Assembly (NCBI GenBank): GCA_001449105.1
Contig: LNIY01000013.1
Span: 45,094 to 109,093 of the forward strand
Origin: Caulobacter vibrioides
GTDB lineage: Bacteria > Pseudomonadota > Alphaproteobacteria > Caulobacterales > Caulobacteraceae
DNA: 64,000 nucleotides
Direction of reading: 5' to 3'
Shown here: piece after piece, positions 16,762 to 24,718 of the stretch
Position numbering within the stretch: position 1 is the first letter of the stretch
Layout of the letters: each line of letters opens with the position of its first letter
The notes under the pieces: generated by a model
The model's input: only the letters and a program-made list of their open reading frames with translations
Told to the model about the DNA's origin: nothing
Database searches by the model: none
Program-made: the position numbers and the translations under genes

Positions 16762-18105
16762 TCAGGCCAGGGAGGCCGCCACTCGCCGCAGCGCCGAGGC
16801 CAGCACGGCCCGCTTGCCCGGCGCGCCCAGCGACAGCCGCGCCCCCTCCGCCGTCACGCCCGGCGCGGCGAACAGAAGGGCCGGAGCCAGCGACAGCCCC
16901 TCGGCCGAGCCGCCGGCCGCCCGGTCCAGCCAGACGTGCAGGCAGCCCTCGGGGCCCAGCGCCCCCGGCAGGATCTCGGCCGCCAGCGCTCGCCGGGCGG
17001 CGGCCTCGGCGCGGACCCCGGCCAAGATCGCCTCGGCCGTCCCGTCCCGGATCCAGGCCGTGGCCACCGCCGCCATCAGCGGCGCGGGCATCTGGCATAG
17101 CGCATGGCCCGCCGCCGCCAGGCGCTGGGCCGCCGCGGCGTCGGGCGCGGCGACATAGGCGATGCGCAGGCCCGGCGTCAGGGCCTTGGCCAGGGTCGCC
17201 ACGTGCCAGGTCCGCCCGGGCGCCAGGCGGGCGATGGCGGCCGGCGCGGGATCGGGCAGCCGACCGTAGGCGTCGTCCTCGACGATGCGGGCGCCGGCCG
17301 CCGCGCAGGCCTCGACGATCGCCACCCGGCGGGCCGGGCTCATGGTCGCCGTGGTCGGGTTCTGCCAGGTGGGCGTGACCACCACCAGCCGCGCGCCGCT
17401 GGCCGCCAGCTGCTCGGCCAGGGCCTCGGGCAGCATCCCCTCCCCGTCCATCGGACAGGAGACGGCGCGCGCGCCCCGCGCGGCCAGGGCCGCCAGCAGG
17501 CCGGGATAGGTCAAGGCCTCGACGATCACGGCGTCGCCCGGCGCGGTTCCCGCCGCTAGGATCGCCGACAGCGCCGCCTGGGCGCCGGCGCAGACCGCCA
17601 CCCGCTCGGGATCCACCGCCCCCAGGCCCGGCGCCAGCCAGGCCGCCCCCGCCGCCCGCTGGGCCAGCGAGCCGGGACCGGCGTGATACGCCATCAGGGT
17701 CGCCGGATCGGTGCGGGCCAGCACGCCGGCCGTCGTCTCACGCAGCAGGGCCGCCAGCGACAGCCCCTCCGGCGGCGGCGGCAGGTTCATGGAAAGGTCG
17801 ACGAGGCCGGCTTCCTCCTCGCCCGCCCGCCGGCGCACGAAGGTGCCGCGCCCCGGCGCGCCCTCGACCAGCCCCTGCTCGCGAGCCAGGGCGTAGGCGC
17901 GGGTGACGGTGGTGAAGTCGACGCCCAGCAGGGCCGCCACCGTCCGCTGCGGCGGCAGCTGCTCGCCGGCCGACAGCTCGCCGTCGGCCACCGCCGCGCG
18001 CAGGGCCTCGAACACCCGGCGATAGATCGGCCCCTCGCCCGCGGCCACCCGCCGCAGCCACCCAGCGCCCGCCGGAAGAACAGCGTCTCTTGCGTCGCCC
18101 ATCAT
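16762..18105 (-). CDS. MocR-type regulator: GntR DNA-binding domain fused to aminotransferase domain
   Basis: The protein has 447 residues from ATG 18105. An upstream in-frame ATG at 18117 lies inside the palindromic operator and is less likely. Residues about 25-90 form a winged helix (GELSAGEQLPPQRTVAALLG, VDFTTVTRAYALAREQGLVE). A flexible linker is followed by a fold-type I PLP-dependent aminotransferase domain, with the PLP lysine in HVATLAKALTPGLR and the DDAYGRL and TYPGLLAAL segments. MocR proteins sense amino-acid or vitamin-B6-like ligands through this domain. The gene is divergent from a DUF983 gene, with a perfect dyad between them, so it probably controls itself and that neighbour. 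Confidence 0.88.
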   Translation of the reverse strand: MMGDARDAVLPAGAGWLRRVAAGEGPIYRRVFEALRAAVADGELSAGEQLPPQRTVAALLGVDFTTVTRAYALAREQGLVEGAPGRGTFVRRRAGEEEAGLVDLSMNLPPPPEGLSLAALLRETTAGVLARTDPATLMAYHAGPGSLAQRAAGAAWLAPGLGAVDPERVAVCAGAQAALSAILAAGTAPGDAVIVEALTYPGLLAALAARGARAVSCPMDGEGMLPEALAEQLAASGARLVVVTPTWQNPTTATMSPARRVAIVEACAAAGARIVEDDAYGRLPDPAPAAIARLAPGRTWHVATLAKALTPGLRIAYVAAPDAAAAQRLAAAGHALCQMPAPLMAAVATAWIRDGTAEAILAGVRAEAAARRALAAEILPGALGPEGCLHVWLDRAAGGSAEGLSLAPALLFAAPGVTAEGARLSLGAPGKRAVLASALRRVAASLA

Positions 18106-18106
18106 C

Positions 18107-18138
18107 GATCCATACATTTAATGCACAATGTATGGATC
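18107..18138. promoter_or_regulatory. Perfect 12-bp inverted repeat: MocR-regulator operator candidate
   Basis: GATCCATACATT (18107-18118) and its exact complement (18127-18138) flank an 8-nt spacer. The dyad begins 1 nt upstream of the preferred MocR start codon and ends 26 nt before the DUF983 start. Binding there would block translation-proximal transcription of the regulator and could control the divergent gene. The half-site TATGGATC/CATACATT is much more AT-rich than its surroundings. Confidence 0.75.
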
Positions 18139-18163
18139 AATTTTCGGATTGTAGGTAGGGGTC

Positions 18164-18577
18164 ATGACGCCCGGACACGAGTTTTTCGATCCGCCCTCGC
18201 CCGTGGTCAGCGGCTTTCGCCAGCGCTGCCCGCGCTGCGGCGAAGGCAAGCTGTTCAAGGGCTTCCTGGCGCTGGCCCCGTCCTGCGACCACTGCGGCCT
18301 GGACTACGGTTTCGCCGAACCGGCCGACGGCCCGGCCTTCTTCGTCATGAGCGGCGTCGGCATCCTGGTGACCTTCGTCTTCGCCTGGGTCGAGGTGGTC
18401 TATCGCCCGCCGATCTGGGTGCACTTCGTCACCGTGTTCCCGGCCCTGATCCTCGGGTGCCTGGCCACCCTGCGGCCGGTGAAGGCCTGGCTGGTGGCCT
18501 CGCAGTTCGTCAACAAGGCCGAGGAAGGCAAGTTCGAGAGCCTGGGCCGCCACGACCACGATCCGCGGCGGCTCTAG
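18164..18577 (+). CDS. DUF983 family membrane protein with zinc ribbon
   Basis: The protein has 137 residues. An N-terminal zinc ribbon (RCPRCGEGKLFKGFL, then SCDHCGLDY; Cys pairs about 15 residues apart) is followed by two transmembrane helices (about 60-78 and 84-102). This order is the DUF983 signature. Function is unknown; the family is widespread in alphaproteobacteria. It is divergent from a MocR-type regulator and shares its operator region, so it may be that regulator's target. An inverted pair of repeat elements follows the stop. Confidence 0.85.
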   Translation: MTPGHEFFDPPSPVVSGFRQRCPRCGEGKLFKGFLALAPSCDHCGLDYGFAEPADGPAFFVMSGVGILVTFVFAWVEVVYRPPIWVHFVTVFPALILGCLATLRPVKAWLVASQFVNKAEEGKFESLGRHDHDPRRL

Positions 18578-18616
18578 GTCGGATCGACGTTCAAGGGCTC
18601 GCCCCTCCCAACGCCC

Positions 18617-18715
18617 AATCCCCGCGAAGGCGGGGACCCAAGCGGGCTTTCAGGGCGTGGCCAAGCCTTGGATAATCTCCGACCTCGGCCTGGATCCCCG
18701 CCTTTCGCGGGGATG
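18617..18715. repeat. Inverted pair of the ATCCCCGCGAAGGCGGGGA repeat
   Basis: Two palindromic units lie in opposite orientation. The first, at 18618-18637, is a 7-bp stem TCCCCGC/GCGGGGA around GAAG. The second, at 18694-18714, is an 8-bp stem ATCCCCGC/GCGGGGAT around CTTTC. Each unit folds alone, and the pair can also fold together. They sit between convergent genes (DUF983 and the PHA-system protein). The rest of the 194-nt gap holds no gene. I recall the same unit from many alphaproteobacterial genomes. Confidence 0.8.
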
Positions 18716-18771
18716 CTCGGTGAAAATCGGCCAGGCGCATGAAGGTCGATCGGCCGTAAAGACCCCCGCGC

Positions 18772-19083
18772 CTACTTCTTCTCGAGAAGCAGCGTGCCCT
18801 GCTTCTTCACCTGGCCGGTGATCTTGCCGGCGATCATGCCCAGCAGGCCCGGCAGCACGACCTCGACGATCACCACGTTGGCGGCGACGTTCAGCTTGCC
18901 GGTGATGTTCTGGCCCATGACCAGGGCCGAGAAGTCGAGCACGTCGTCGCGCCAGGCCTTGGTGACGTTGGCCAGCCCGCCGGGGATCTGTGCGCCCAAC
19001 TGTTCGAAGCCGTTCTCGATCCGGCGCTTGGCCTCGGCCACGCCGAGTTCGTGCGGGATGTTGATGGTGACGGGCTTCGACAT
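18772..19083 (-). CDS. Polyhydroxyalkanoic acid system family protein
   Basis: The protein has 103 residues from ATG 19083, with a GGAG ribosome sequence upstream; an upstream in-frame start at 19116 is less likely. It has the short alpha/beta layout of the PHA_gran_rgn family (PF09650): VTINIPHELGVAEAKRRIEN at the start, central ITGKLNVAANVVIVEVVLPG, and a basic helix at the end (GKITGQVKKQGTLLLEKK). Members are linked to storage-granule biology, but their biochemical role is unsettled. No PHA synthase gene is nearby. Confidence 0.75.
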   Translation of the reverse strand: MSKPVTINIPHELGVAEAKRRIENGFEQLGAQIPGGLANVTKAWRDDVLDFSALVMGQNITGKLNVAANVVIVEVVLPGLLGMIAGKITGQVKKQGTLLLEKK

Positions 19084-19197
19084 GGGAACTCCAGGAGCGT
19101 GTTGCGCCCCTGACATAAGGATGCGCGGGCCGTTCGGCTATACGTCCGGTTATGACGCACCCAGGGCGCAGGGTCGAAAGCGTCCACGGAGGAAGCC

Positions 19198-19428
19198 ATG
19201 ACCGACATCGCCATGACCCAGTTCTTCGACGCTCCCGTCCGCAACGCCTCCGTCCGCCCGGTCCGCGTCGCCCGCCCGGGCCGGCCGGCCGGCCTCTGGG
19301 GCTCGATCAGCTACGCCGGCGTGCTGCTGGTCTGGGCCGGCCTGTTCGTGATCCGCCCGCGCCTGGCCCTGCGGGTCATGGCCGAGCGCCGCGCCGACTC
19401 GCCGATCCCCCGCCTGCCCAAGCGCTGA
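19198..19428 (+). CDS. Small single-span membrane protein of unknown function
   Basis: The protein has 76 residues. After a basic N-terminal part there is one hydrophobic helix (GSISYAGVLLVWAGLFVI, about 35-52) and a basic, Arg-rich tail. An AGGAAG ribosome site precedes the ATG, and codon use matches the neighbours, so I regard it as real. I do not recognise the family. It precedes the dipeptide epimerase by 40 nt on the same strand and may be co-transcribed. Confidence 0.55.
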   Translation: MTDIAMTQFFDAPVRNASVRPVRVARPGRPAGLWGSISYAGVLLVWAGLFVIRPRLALRVMAERRADSPIPRLPKR

Positions 19429-19468
19429 TCCCCTCGCCAAACGCTTCGAACGGCGCCAAGCCAGGGGC

Positions 19469-20482
19469 ATGAGCCGCCTCGTCGCCGTCCGTCCCGTCAG
19501 CTATCCGCTCGCCGCCCCGTTCCGCATCTCGCGCGGGGTCAAGACCGCCGCCGACGTGGTGGTGGTCGAGATCGCCGACGGCGGCCACATCGGCCGGGGC
19601 GAGAGCGTGCCCTACGCCCGCTACGGCGAGACGGTGCAGGGCGTCGAGGCCCAGCTGGCGCCCGCCGCCCGCCTGCTCGCCATGGGCGGCGACCTTTCCG
19701 AGGCCCTGGCCCTGCTGCCGGCCGGCGCGGCGCGCAACGCCATGGACTGCGCGATCTGGGACCTGCGGGCCAAGAGCAGCGGCGTTTCCGTCGCCGCCGC
19801 CACGGGCCTTTCCGTTCCGCCCTCGCTGGTCACCGCCGTCACCGTCAGCCTCGATGCGCCCGACGCCATGGCCGCCGCCGCGGCCAAGGTCGCCGACGCG
19901 CCGCTGATCAAGGTCAAGCTGTCGGCCGAGGATCCCGCCGCCCGCCTCGCGGCGGTCGCCCAGGCCGCCCCCGACGCCGCCCTGATCGTCGACCCCAACG
20001 AGGGCTGGACCTTCGACATCCTGCGCGGGCTGGAAGACCAGTTGTCGCGCCTGAACATCGCCCTGGTCGAACAGCCCCTGCCGGCCGGCGAGGACGCCGC
20101 GCTGGAAGGCTATGCTCCGCCCTTCCCGATCTGCGCCGACGAGTCGGTGCACACCGCCGCCGACCTGCCGGCCCTGCGCGCGCGATACCAGGCTGTGAAC
20201 CTCAAGCTCGACAAGTCGGGCGGCCTGACCGAGGCGCTGTCGATGCTGCGAGCGGCCAAGGCGCTCGACTTCACCCTGATGACCGGCTGCATGGTGGCCT
20301 CGTCCCTGGCCATCGCGCCGGCCCTACACCTGGCCGCCGAATGCGCCTTCGCCGACCTCGACGGCCCCTGGTGGCTGAAGCAGGACCACCCCGGCGGCCT
20401 GCGGGTCGAGGCCGGCCGGATCACGCCGCCGGCGGCGGGGTTCTGGGGCGACGGCGTGGACGCCGAAGGGCTGTGGCTGTGA
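19469..20482 (+). CDS. L-Ala-D/L-Glu dipeptide epimerase (enolase superfamily)
   Basis: The protein has 337 residues. It has the muconate-lactonising subgroup layout of the enolase superfamily: a capping domain (residues 1-115), then a TIM barrel with the KxK base pair (LIKVKLS, near 150), metal ligands in IVDPNEGW, VEQPLP and CADESV, and the opposite-face lysine in NLKLDKSGG. These features fit the YcjG/YkfB epimerases that act on the murein dipeptide L-Ala-D-Glu during cell-wall recycling. Related specificities (other dipeptides, N-succinyl amino acids) cannot be excluded. It ends at a large palindromic repeat. Confidence 0.8.
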   Translation: MSRLVAVRPVSYPLAAPFRISRGVKTAADVVVVEIADGGHIGRGESVPYARYGETVQGVEAQLAPAARLLAMGGDLSEALALLPAGAARNAMDCAIWDLRAKSSGVSVAAATGLSVPPSLVTAVTVSLDAPDAMAAAAAKVADAPLIKVKLSAEDPAARLAAVAQAAPDAALIVDPNEGWTFDILRGLEDQLSRLNIALVEQPLPAGEDAALEGYAPPFPICADESVHTAADLPALRARYQAVNLKLDKSGGLTEALSMLRAAKALDFTLMTGCMVASSLAIAPALHLAAECAFADLDGPWWLKQDHPGGLRVEAGRITPPAAGFWGDGVDAEGLWL

Positions 20483-20490
20483 GCAACTCC

Positions 20491-20623
20491 CCCTCTCCCA
20501 TAGGGAGAGGGCCGGGGTGAGGGGTTACGGCGCCTGACGGAGCGCCGGCACATCGTCAAACCTCGTAACCCCTCACCCTCCCACCGCTTCGCGGCGGGCC
20601 CCTCCCTCTCCCAATGGGAGAGG
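20491..20623. repeat. Compound palindromic repeat (family C)
   Basis: It contains a 9-bp stem CCCTCTCCC/GGGAGAGGG with a 3-nt loop at 20491-20511, a perfect 14-bp inverted repeat (20516-20529 with 20564-20577), and then a tail at 20569-20623. That tail is almost identical over about 45 nt to 62097-62150. It follows the epimerase stop within 10 nt and could act as a terminator or mRNA end stabiliser. The remaining 108 nt to the next gene show nothing clear. Confidence 0.85.
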
Positions 20624-20731
20624 TTTCAATAAACGGCGCCGCTATCCGCAACGGATCGAGAGGCGACGTCGATCAGCGCAACTTGGCGCAAGACGCTTGA
20701 CCCACCTCGCATAACGCCGTGCTCTGGCGTC

Positions 20732-22030
20732 ATGACCGACGCCCTCGCCGACGCGCCGCCGCCCGCGCCCCCTGGCCGCAGGAACCCTCTGCAGCTTTGG
20801 TTCGGGATATCGCTGTGGAAACGGATCCTGGCCGCCCTCGTGGTCGGGGCCCTGGTCGGCTACTTCTGGGGCGAGGGCGCGACCAGCCTCAAGTGGATGG
20901 GCGACATCTTCGTGCGGCTGATCCGCATGATGGTGGCCCCGCTGGTGTTCGTGATCATCGCCTCGGGCGTGGCCCAGCTGGGCGACGCCAAGCGGCTGGG
21001 CGGCATCGGCGTCAAGACCATCGGCATGTACGTGCTGACGACGCTGGTGGCGGTCGGCATCGGCCTGACCATCGCCACCCTGCTCGGCCCGGGCGTCGGC
21101 GCCGACCTGCACAACGCCGCCCCCCAGGCCGTCGCCCCGCCCAAGTCGCCGGCCGAGTTGTTCATCGGCATCGTGCCGCTCAATCCGATCAAGGCCCTGG
21201 CCGAGGGCGAGACCCTGGCGATCATCTTCTTCGCCGTGCTGGTCGGGGCGGGGGTGATCGTCGCGGGCAAGGACGGCGAACCGGTCGCGCGCCTGCTGGC
21301 CAGCGCCAGCGAGGTGATGCTGCGCATCGTCGGCTTCGTGATGGAGGCCGCGCCCTTCGGGGTCTTCGCCCTGATCGCCGTGGTCATGGGCACGAACGGG
21401 CCCGAGACCTTCCTGCACGTGGCCAAGCTGGGGGTCTGCGTGATCATCGGCGCGGCGATCCAGACCTTCGTCACCCACGCGGCCGTGGTGCGCCTGGGGG
21501 CCTGGCTGCCGCTCCTGCCGTTCTATCGCGGCTGCATGGACGCGATCCTGGTCGGCTTCTCCACCTCGTCCAGCTCGGCGACCCTGCCGGTGGCGATCCG
21601 GGTGGCGGAAGAGAACCTGGGGATCAAGCCGTCGATCTCGTCGACCGTCCTGCCGCTGGGCGCCACGATCGGCATGGACGGCACGGCGATGTACGTGGCC
21701 ATGCTGACCATGTTCGCGGCCCAGGCCTTCGGCGTGCCGCTGACCCTGGCCGACTACGTGCTGGTGGCGGTGACGACCACCATCGTGGCCATGGGCGTGG
21801 CGCCGGTGCCGTCGGGCTCGCTGTTCGTGCTGGCCGCCGTGCTGGCCACGATCGGCGTCGGCCCGACGCAGACGGCGATCATCGTCGGCTTCATCCTGCC
21901 CTTCGACCGCATCCTCGACATGATCCGCACGGTGCCGAACGTGACCTGCGACCTGTCGATCGCCACCGCCGTGGCGCGGTGGGAGAAGGAGATCGACGTC
22001 GAGGAGTATCTGTCGAAACGCGATGTCTAA
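20732..22030 (+). CDS. Dicarboxylate/amino-acid:cation symporter (DAACS family)
   Basis: The protein has 432 residues. It has the GltPh/DctA layout: several N-terminal helices, then the serine-rich re-entrant hairpin 1 (STSSSSATLPVAIR) and the conserved GMDGTAMYVAM motif (NMDGT in most members) in helix 7, followed by hairpin 2. It would import C4-dicarboxylates or glutamate/aspartate with protons or Na+. The short Pro-rich N-terminus (DAPPPAPPG) is unusual but probably unstructured. Substrate choice between dicarboxylate and amino acid cannot be settled by eye. Confidence 0.88.
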   Translation: MTDALADAPPPAPPGRRNPLQLWFGISLWKRILAALVVGALVGYFWGEGATSLKWMGDIFVRLIRMMVAPLVFVIIASGVAQLGDAKRLGGIGVKTIGMYVLTTLVAVGIGLTIATLLGPGVGADLHNAAPQAVAPPKSPAELFIGIVPLNPIKALAEGETLAIIFFAVLVGAGVIVAGKDGEPVARLLASASEVMLRIVGFVMEAAPFGVFALIAVVMGTNGPETFLHVAKLGVCVIIGAAIQTFVTHAAVVRLGAWLPLLPFYRGCMDAILVGFSTSSSSATLPVAIRVAEENLGIKPSISSTVLPLGATIGMDGTAMYVAMLTMFAAQAFGVPLTLADYVLVAVTTTIVAMGVAPVPSGSLFVLAAVLATIGVGPTQTAIIVGFILPFDRILDMIRTVPNVTCDLSIATAVARWEKEIDVEEYLSKRDV

Positions 22031-22033
22031 AGA

Positions 22034-22166
22034 GACCCTCTCCCTGTGGGAGAGGTGTCGCCGAAGGCGACGGAGAGGGGCGTGGCGCGAAGCCGGCCGT
22101 CATCAGCGGCAGCTGAAAACGTCCCCCCTCCGGCCCTCCGGGCCACCTCCCCCACAGGGGGAGGAT
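22034..22166. repeat. Palindromic repeat pair (family D) after the symporter gene
   Basis: Two units, 22034-22079 (CCTCTCCCTGTGGGAGAGG stem plus a TCGCC/GGCGA stem) and 22120-22166 (CCCTCCGG...CCACCTCCCCCACAGGGGGAGG), lie between the convergent symporter and murB genes, reaching within 2 nt of the murB stop. They belong to the same family as 23083-23183, 52571-52672 and 57249-57348. Confidence 0.8.
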
Positions 22167-22167
22167 C

Positions 22168-23070
22168 TTAGGTCGGACGACCGATCCGCTTGATTTCCCA
22201 GTCCAGCTGGACCCCGGTCTTGGCCAGCACGTCGGCGCGAACCGTGTCGCCCAGGCCTTCCAGGTCGGCCGCGGTGGCCTCGCCGGTGTTGATCAGGAAG
22301 TTGCTGTGCAGGGGCGAGAACATCGCCCCGCCGAACGGCTTGCCGCGCCAGCCGGCCTCGTCGACCAGCTTCCACGACGAGTGGCCCGGCGGGTTCTTGA
22401 AGGTCGAGCCGCCGGTCTTCTCGCGGATCGGCTGGGTGGTCTCGCGGCGGCTGGTGATCTCGGCCATGCGGGCCTTGATCGCGGCGGGCTCGTCGGCGGT
22501 CCCTTCGTAGACCGCGTCGAGCACGATCAGGTCCGCGCCCATCAGGTCGCTGTGGCGATAGGTGTAGCCAAAGCCTTCGCCTGAGATTTCCGACACCTCG
22601 CCGGCGCGGTTCATCACCCGGGCCGACCTGATGACGTTGACGGTCTCGGAGCCGTAGCAGCCGGCGTTCATGATCACCGCGCCGCCGACCGTGCCGGGGA
22701 TGCCGGCATAGAACTCCAGCCCCGCGATGCCGGCCTCGGCCGCCTTGCGGGCCAGGATGGCGTCGGGCACGGCGCTGCCGGCCTTGATGCGGTTGCCGCC
22801 CAGGGCCTCGACGCCGTTGAAGCCCTTGCCCAGGCGGATGATCACCCCCTCGACGCCGCCGTCGCGGACCAGCAGGTTCGAGCCGACGCCGATGGCCATC
22901 ACCGGCACGGACGGGTCCAGGGCCTTCAGGAAGTCGGACAGGTCCTGCTCGTCGGCCGGCAGGAACACCACGTCGGCCGGACCGCCGACGCGGAACCAGG
23001 TGAACGGGGCCAGGGCCTCGTCGATCAGCAGCTTGCCGCGCACGGCGGGGAGATTGGTCTTCCAGGTCAT
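22168..23070 (-). CDS. murB: UDP-N-acetylmuramate dehydrogenase
   Basis: The protein has 300 residues from ATG 23070 ([20 protein letters not shown]). A longer frame reaching 23196 would read through a repeat element and is rejected. It reduces enolpyruvyl-UDP-GlcNAc to UDP-MurNAc in peptidoglycan synthesis. FAD-binding segments [24 protein letters not shown] and [15 protein letters not shown] are visible, and the catalytic serine lies in GGSTFKNP. The absence of the extra loop of type I enzymes suggests type II. It follows murC on the same strand but is separated by a repeat. Confidence 0.95.
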   Translation of the reverse strand: MTWKTNLPAVRGKLLIDEALAPFTWFRVGGPADVVFLPADEQDLSDFLKALDPSVPVMAIGVGSNLLVRDGGVEGVIIRLGKGFNGVEALGGNRIKAGSAVPDAILARKAAEAGIAGLEFYAGIPGTVGGAVIMNAGCYGSETVNVIRSARVMNRAGEVSEISGEGFGYTYRHSDLMGADLIVLDAVYEGTADEPAAIKARMAEITSRRETTQPIREKTGGSTFKNPPGHSSWKLVDEAGWRGKPFGGAMFSPLHSNFLINTGEATAADLEGLGDTVRADVLAKTGVQLDWEIKRIGRPT

Positions 23071-23082
23071 CGGCGCTGCGAG

Positions 23083-23183
23083 GCCCCCTCCGGCCCTACG
23101 GGCCACCTCCCCCAGAGGGGGAGGATCGTTTTTCCAGATGCTCCCCCTCTGGGGGAGCTGTCGCGGAGCGACTGAGGGGGTCT
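23083..23183. repeat. Palindromic repeat pair (family D) between murC and murB
   Basis: Two facing units: CCCCCTCCGGCCCTACGGGC with CTCCCCCAGAGGGGGAG (23083-23128), then CTCCCCCTCTGGGGGAG followed by GTCGCGGAGCGAC (23140-23174) and GAGGGGG. Each unit folds by itself and the two are largely reverse complements. It fills the 127-nt gap between murC and murB, two genes normally joined in the cell-wall operon. Confidence 0.88.
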
Positions 23184-23197
23184 TTCCCTCACACAAA

Positions 23198-24616
23198 CTA
23201 CTTCGTCAGCGCTTCCAGCTGGCCCGGCAGGGCGTAGGCCCAGGACGTGATGTCGCCGGCGCCCAGCAGCACCACCAGGTCGCCGCTGGTGGCTTCGGCC
23301 GCGATCAGCGCCGGCAGGGCCGCCGGGCTTTCCAGCGGCAAGGCGCGGCGGTGGCCGAACTTCTTGAGGCCCTCGACCAGGTGGTCGCGGTCGACGCCCT
23401 CGATCGGCTGCTCGCCGGCCGTGTAGACGTCGGCGACGACCACGGTGTCGGCGTCGTTGAAGCAGCTGCTGAACTCGGTCATCAGGTCGCGCAGGCGGGT
23501 GTAGCGGTGCGGCTGCACCACGGCGATCACCTTGCCCTGGCTGACTGCGCGGGCGGCCTTGAGCACGGCGGCGATCTCGACCGGGTGGTGGCCGTAGTCG
23601 TCGACCACGCGGACGCCGTTGGCCACGCCCGTGGTGGTGAAGCGGCGCTTGACCCCGCCGAAGGCCGCCAGGCCCGCGCGGATGGCCTCGGCGTCGACGC
23701 CCAGTTCGCGGGCCACGGCCACGGCGGCCGTGGCGTTGAGCACGTTGTGGTGACCCGCCATCGGCATCTTCAGGCCTTCGTAGCGGATCGTCTCGCCTTC
23801 CAGCGGCGAGATGGCGATGTCGAAGCTGGCGCCCTCGGGACCCATCTCGACGTTCTGCACCCGCACCTCGGCCTGCGGGTTGGTTCCGTAGGTCACCAGG
23901 CGCCGGTTCTCGATGCGCGAGGTCAGGGCCTGCACCTCGGGATGGTCGGTGCAGACGGCGGCGAAGCCGTAGAACGGGATATTCTCGATGAAGTCCTGGA
24001 AGCCCTTCTTCACCGCGTCGAAGTCGCCCCAGTGGTCCAGGTGCTCGGCGTCGATGTTGGTGACGATGGCCACCGTCGACTTCAGCTTCAGGAACGAGCC
24101 GTCGCTCTCGTCGGCCTCGACGACGATCCAGTCGCCCTCGCCGACCTTGGCGTTGGTGCCGTAGGCGTTGATGATGCCGCCGTTGACGACCGTCGGGTCC
24201 AGGCCGCCGGCGTCGAGCAGGGCCGCCACCATCGAGGTCGTCGTGGTCTTGCCGTGGGTGCCGCCCACGGCGACCGAAAACTGAAGCCTCATCAGCTCGG
24301 CCAGCATCTCGGCGCGGCGGACCAGCGGCAGGCGCTTATCGCGGCCGGCGACCATCTCGGGGTTGTCGGCCTTCACCGCCGTCGAATAGACGATGGCCGA
24401 GGCGCCTTCGACATTGGCCGCGTCGTGGCCGACGAAGATCCGCGCGCCCAGCTTCTCGAGCCGTTCGGTATTGGCGCTGGCCTTCGCATCGCTGCCCTGC
24501 ACGGTGTAGCCGATGCGGATCATGATCTCGGCGATGCCGGACATGCCGATGCCGCCGATGCCGATGAAGTGCACGGGGCCGAGTTCGAAGGGGACGGGTC
24601 GTCGACGCTGGATCAT
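23198..24616 (-). CDS. murC: UDP-N-acetylmuramate--L-alanine ligase
   Basis: The protein has 472 residues. It adds L-Ala to UDP-MurNAc using ATP. Visible are the N-terminal UDP-binding Rossmann motif ([17 protein letters not shown]), the ATP-binding loop [13 protein letters not shown] near residue 115, central [22 protein letters not shown] and C-terminal [15 protein letters not shown]. All are standard for Mur ligases, and MurC in particular. It is divergent from lepA across 102 nt. The rest of the dcw cluster is outside the window to the extent it exists here; lepA is not normally part of it. Confidence 0.96.
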   Translation of the reverse strand: MIQRRRPVPFELGPVHFIGIGGIGMSGIAEIMIRIGYTVQGSDAKASANTERLEKLGARIFVGHDAANVEGASAIVYSTAVKADNPEMVAGRDKRLPLVRRAEMLAELMRLQFSVAVGGTHGKTTTTSMVAALLDAGGLDPTVVNGGIINAYGTNAKVGEGDWIVVEADESDGSFLKLKSTVAIVTNIDAEHLDHWGDFDAVKKGFQDFIENIPFYGFAAVCTDHPEVQALTSRIENRRLVTYGTNPQAEVRVQNVEMGPEGASFDIAISPLEGETIRYEGLKMPMAGHHNVLNATAAVAVARELGVDAEAIRAGLAAFGGVKRRFTTTGVANGVRVVDDYGHHPVEIAAVLKAARAVSQGKVIAVVQPHRYTRLRDLMTEFSSCFNDADTVVVADVYTAGEQPIEGVDRDHLVEGLKKFGHRRALPLESPAALPALIAAEATSGDLVVLLGAGDITSWAYALPGQLEALTK

Positions 24617-24718
24617 GGCGTCGGATTAGACGATTTGACGCCCGCCGTGAACGGGGTCGATGACGCAAACCCGTCACGGCCCCTCGCGAAGCGGATCAAA
24701 TGTGATAGACGCACGCGC

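Noticed and set aside
16762..18117. The upstream ATG (18117) as the MocR-regulator start
   Set aside because: It lies inside the perfect dyad; ATG 18105 leaves the operator free and loses no domain sequence.
20485..20640. CRISPR-like appearance of repeated C-rich/G-rich blocks
   Set aside because: Units are inverted pairs rather than regularly spaced direct repeats, there are no unique spacers of constant length, and no cas genes are present. The same applies to 22034-22166, 23083-23183, 52571-52672, 57249-57348 and 61983-62153.
22168..23196. A longer MurB starting at 23196
   Set aside because: The added residues would be encoded by a family D palindromic repeat and are absent from MurB proteins; ATG 23070 gives the normal N-terminus.
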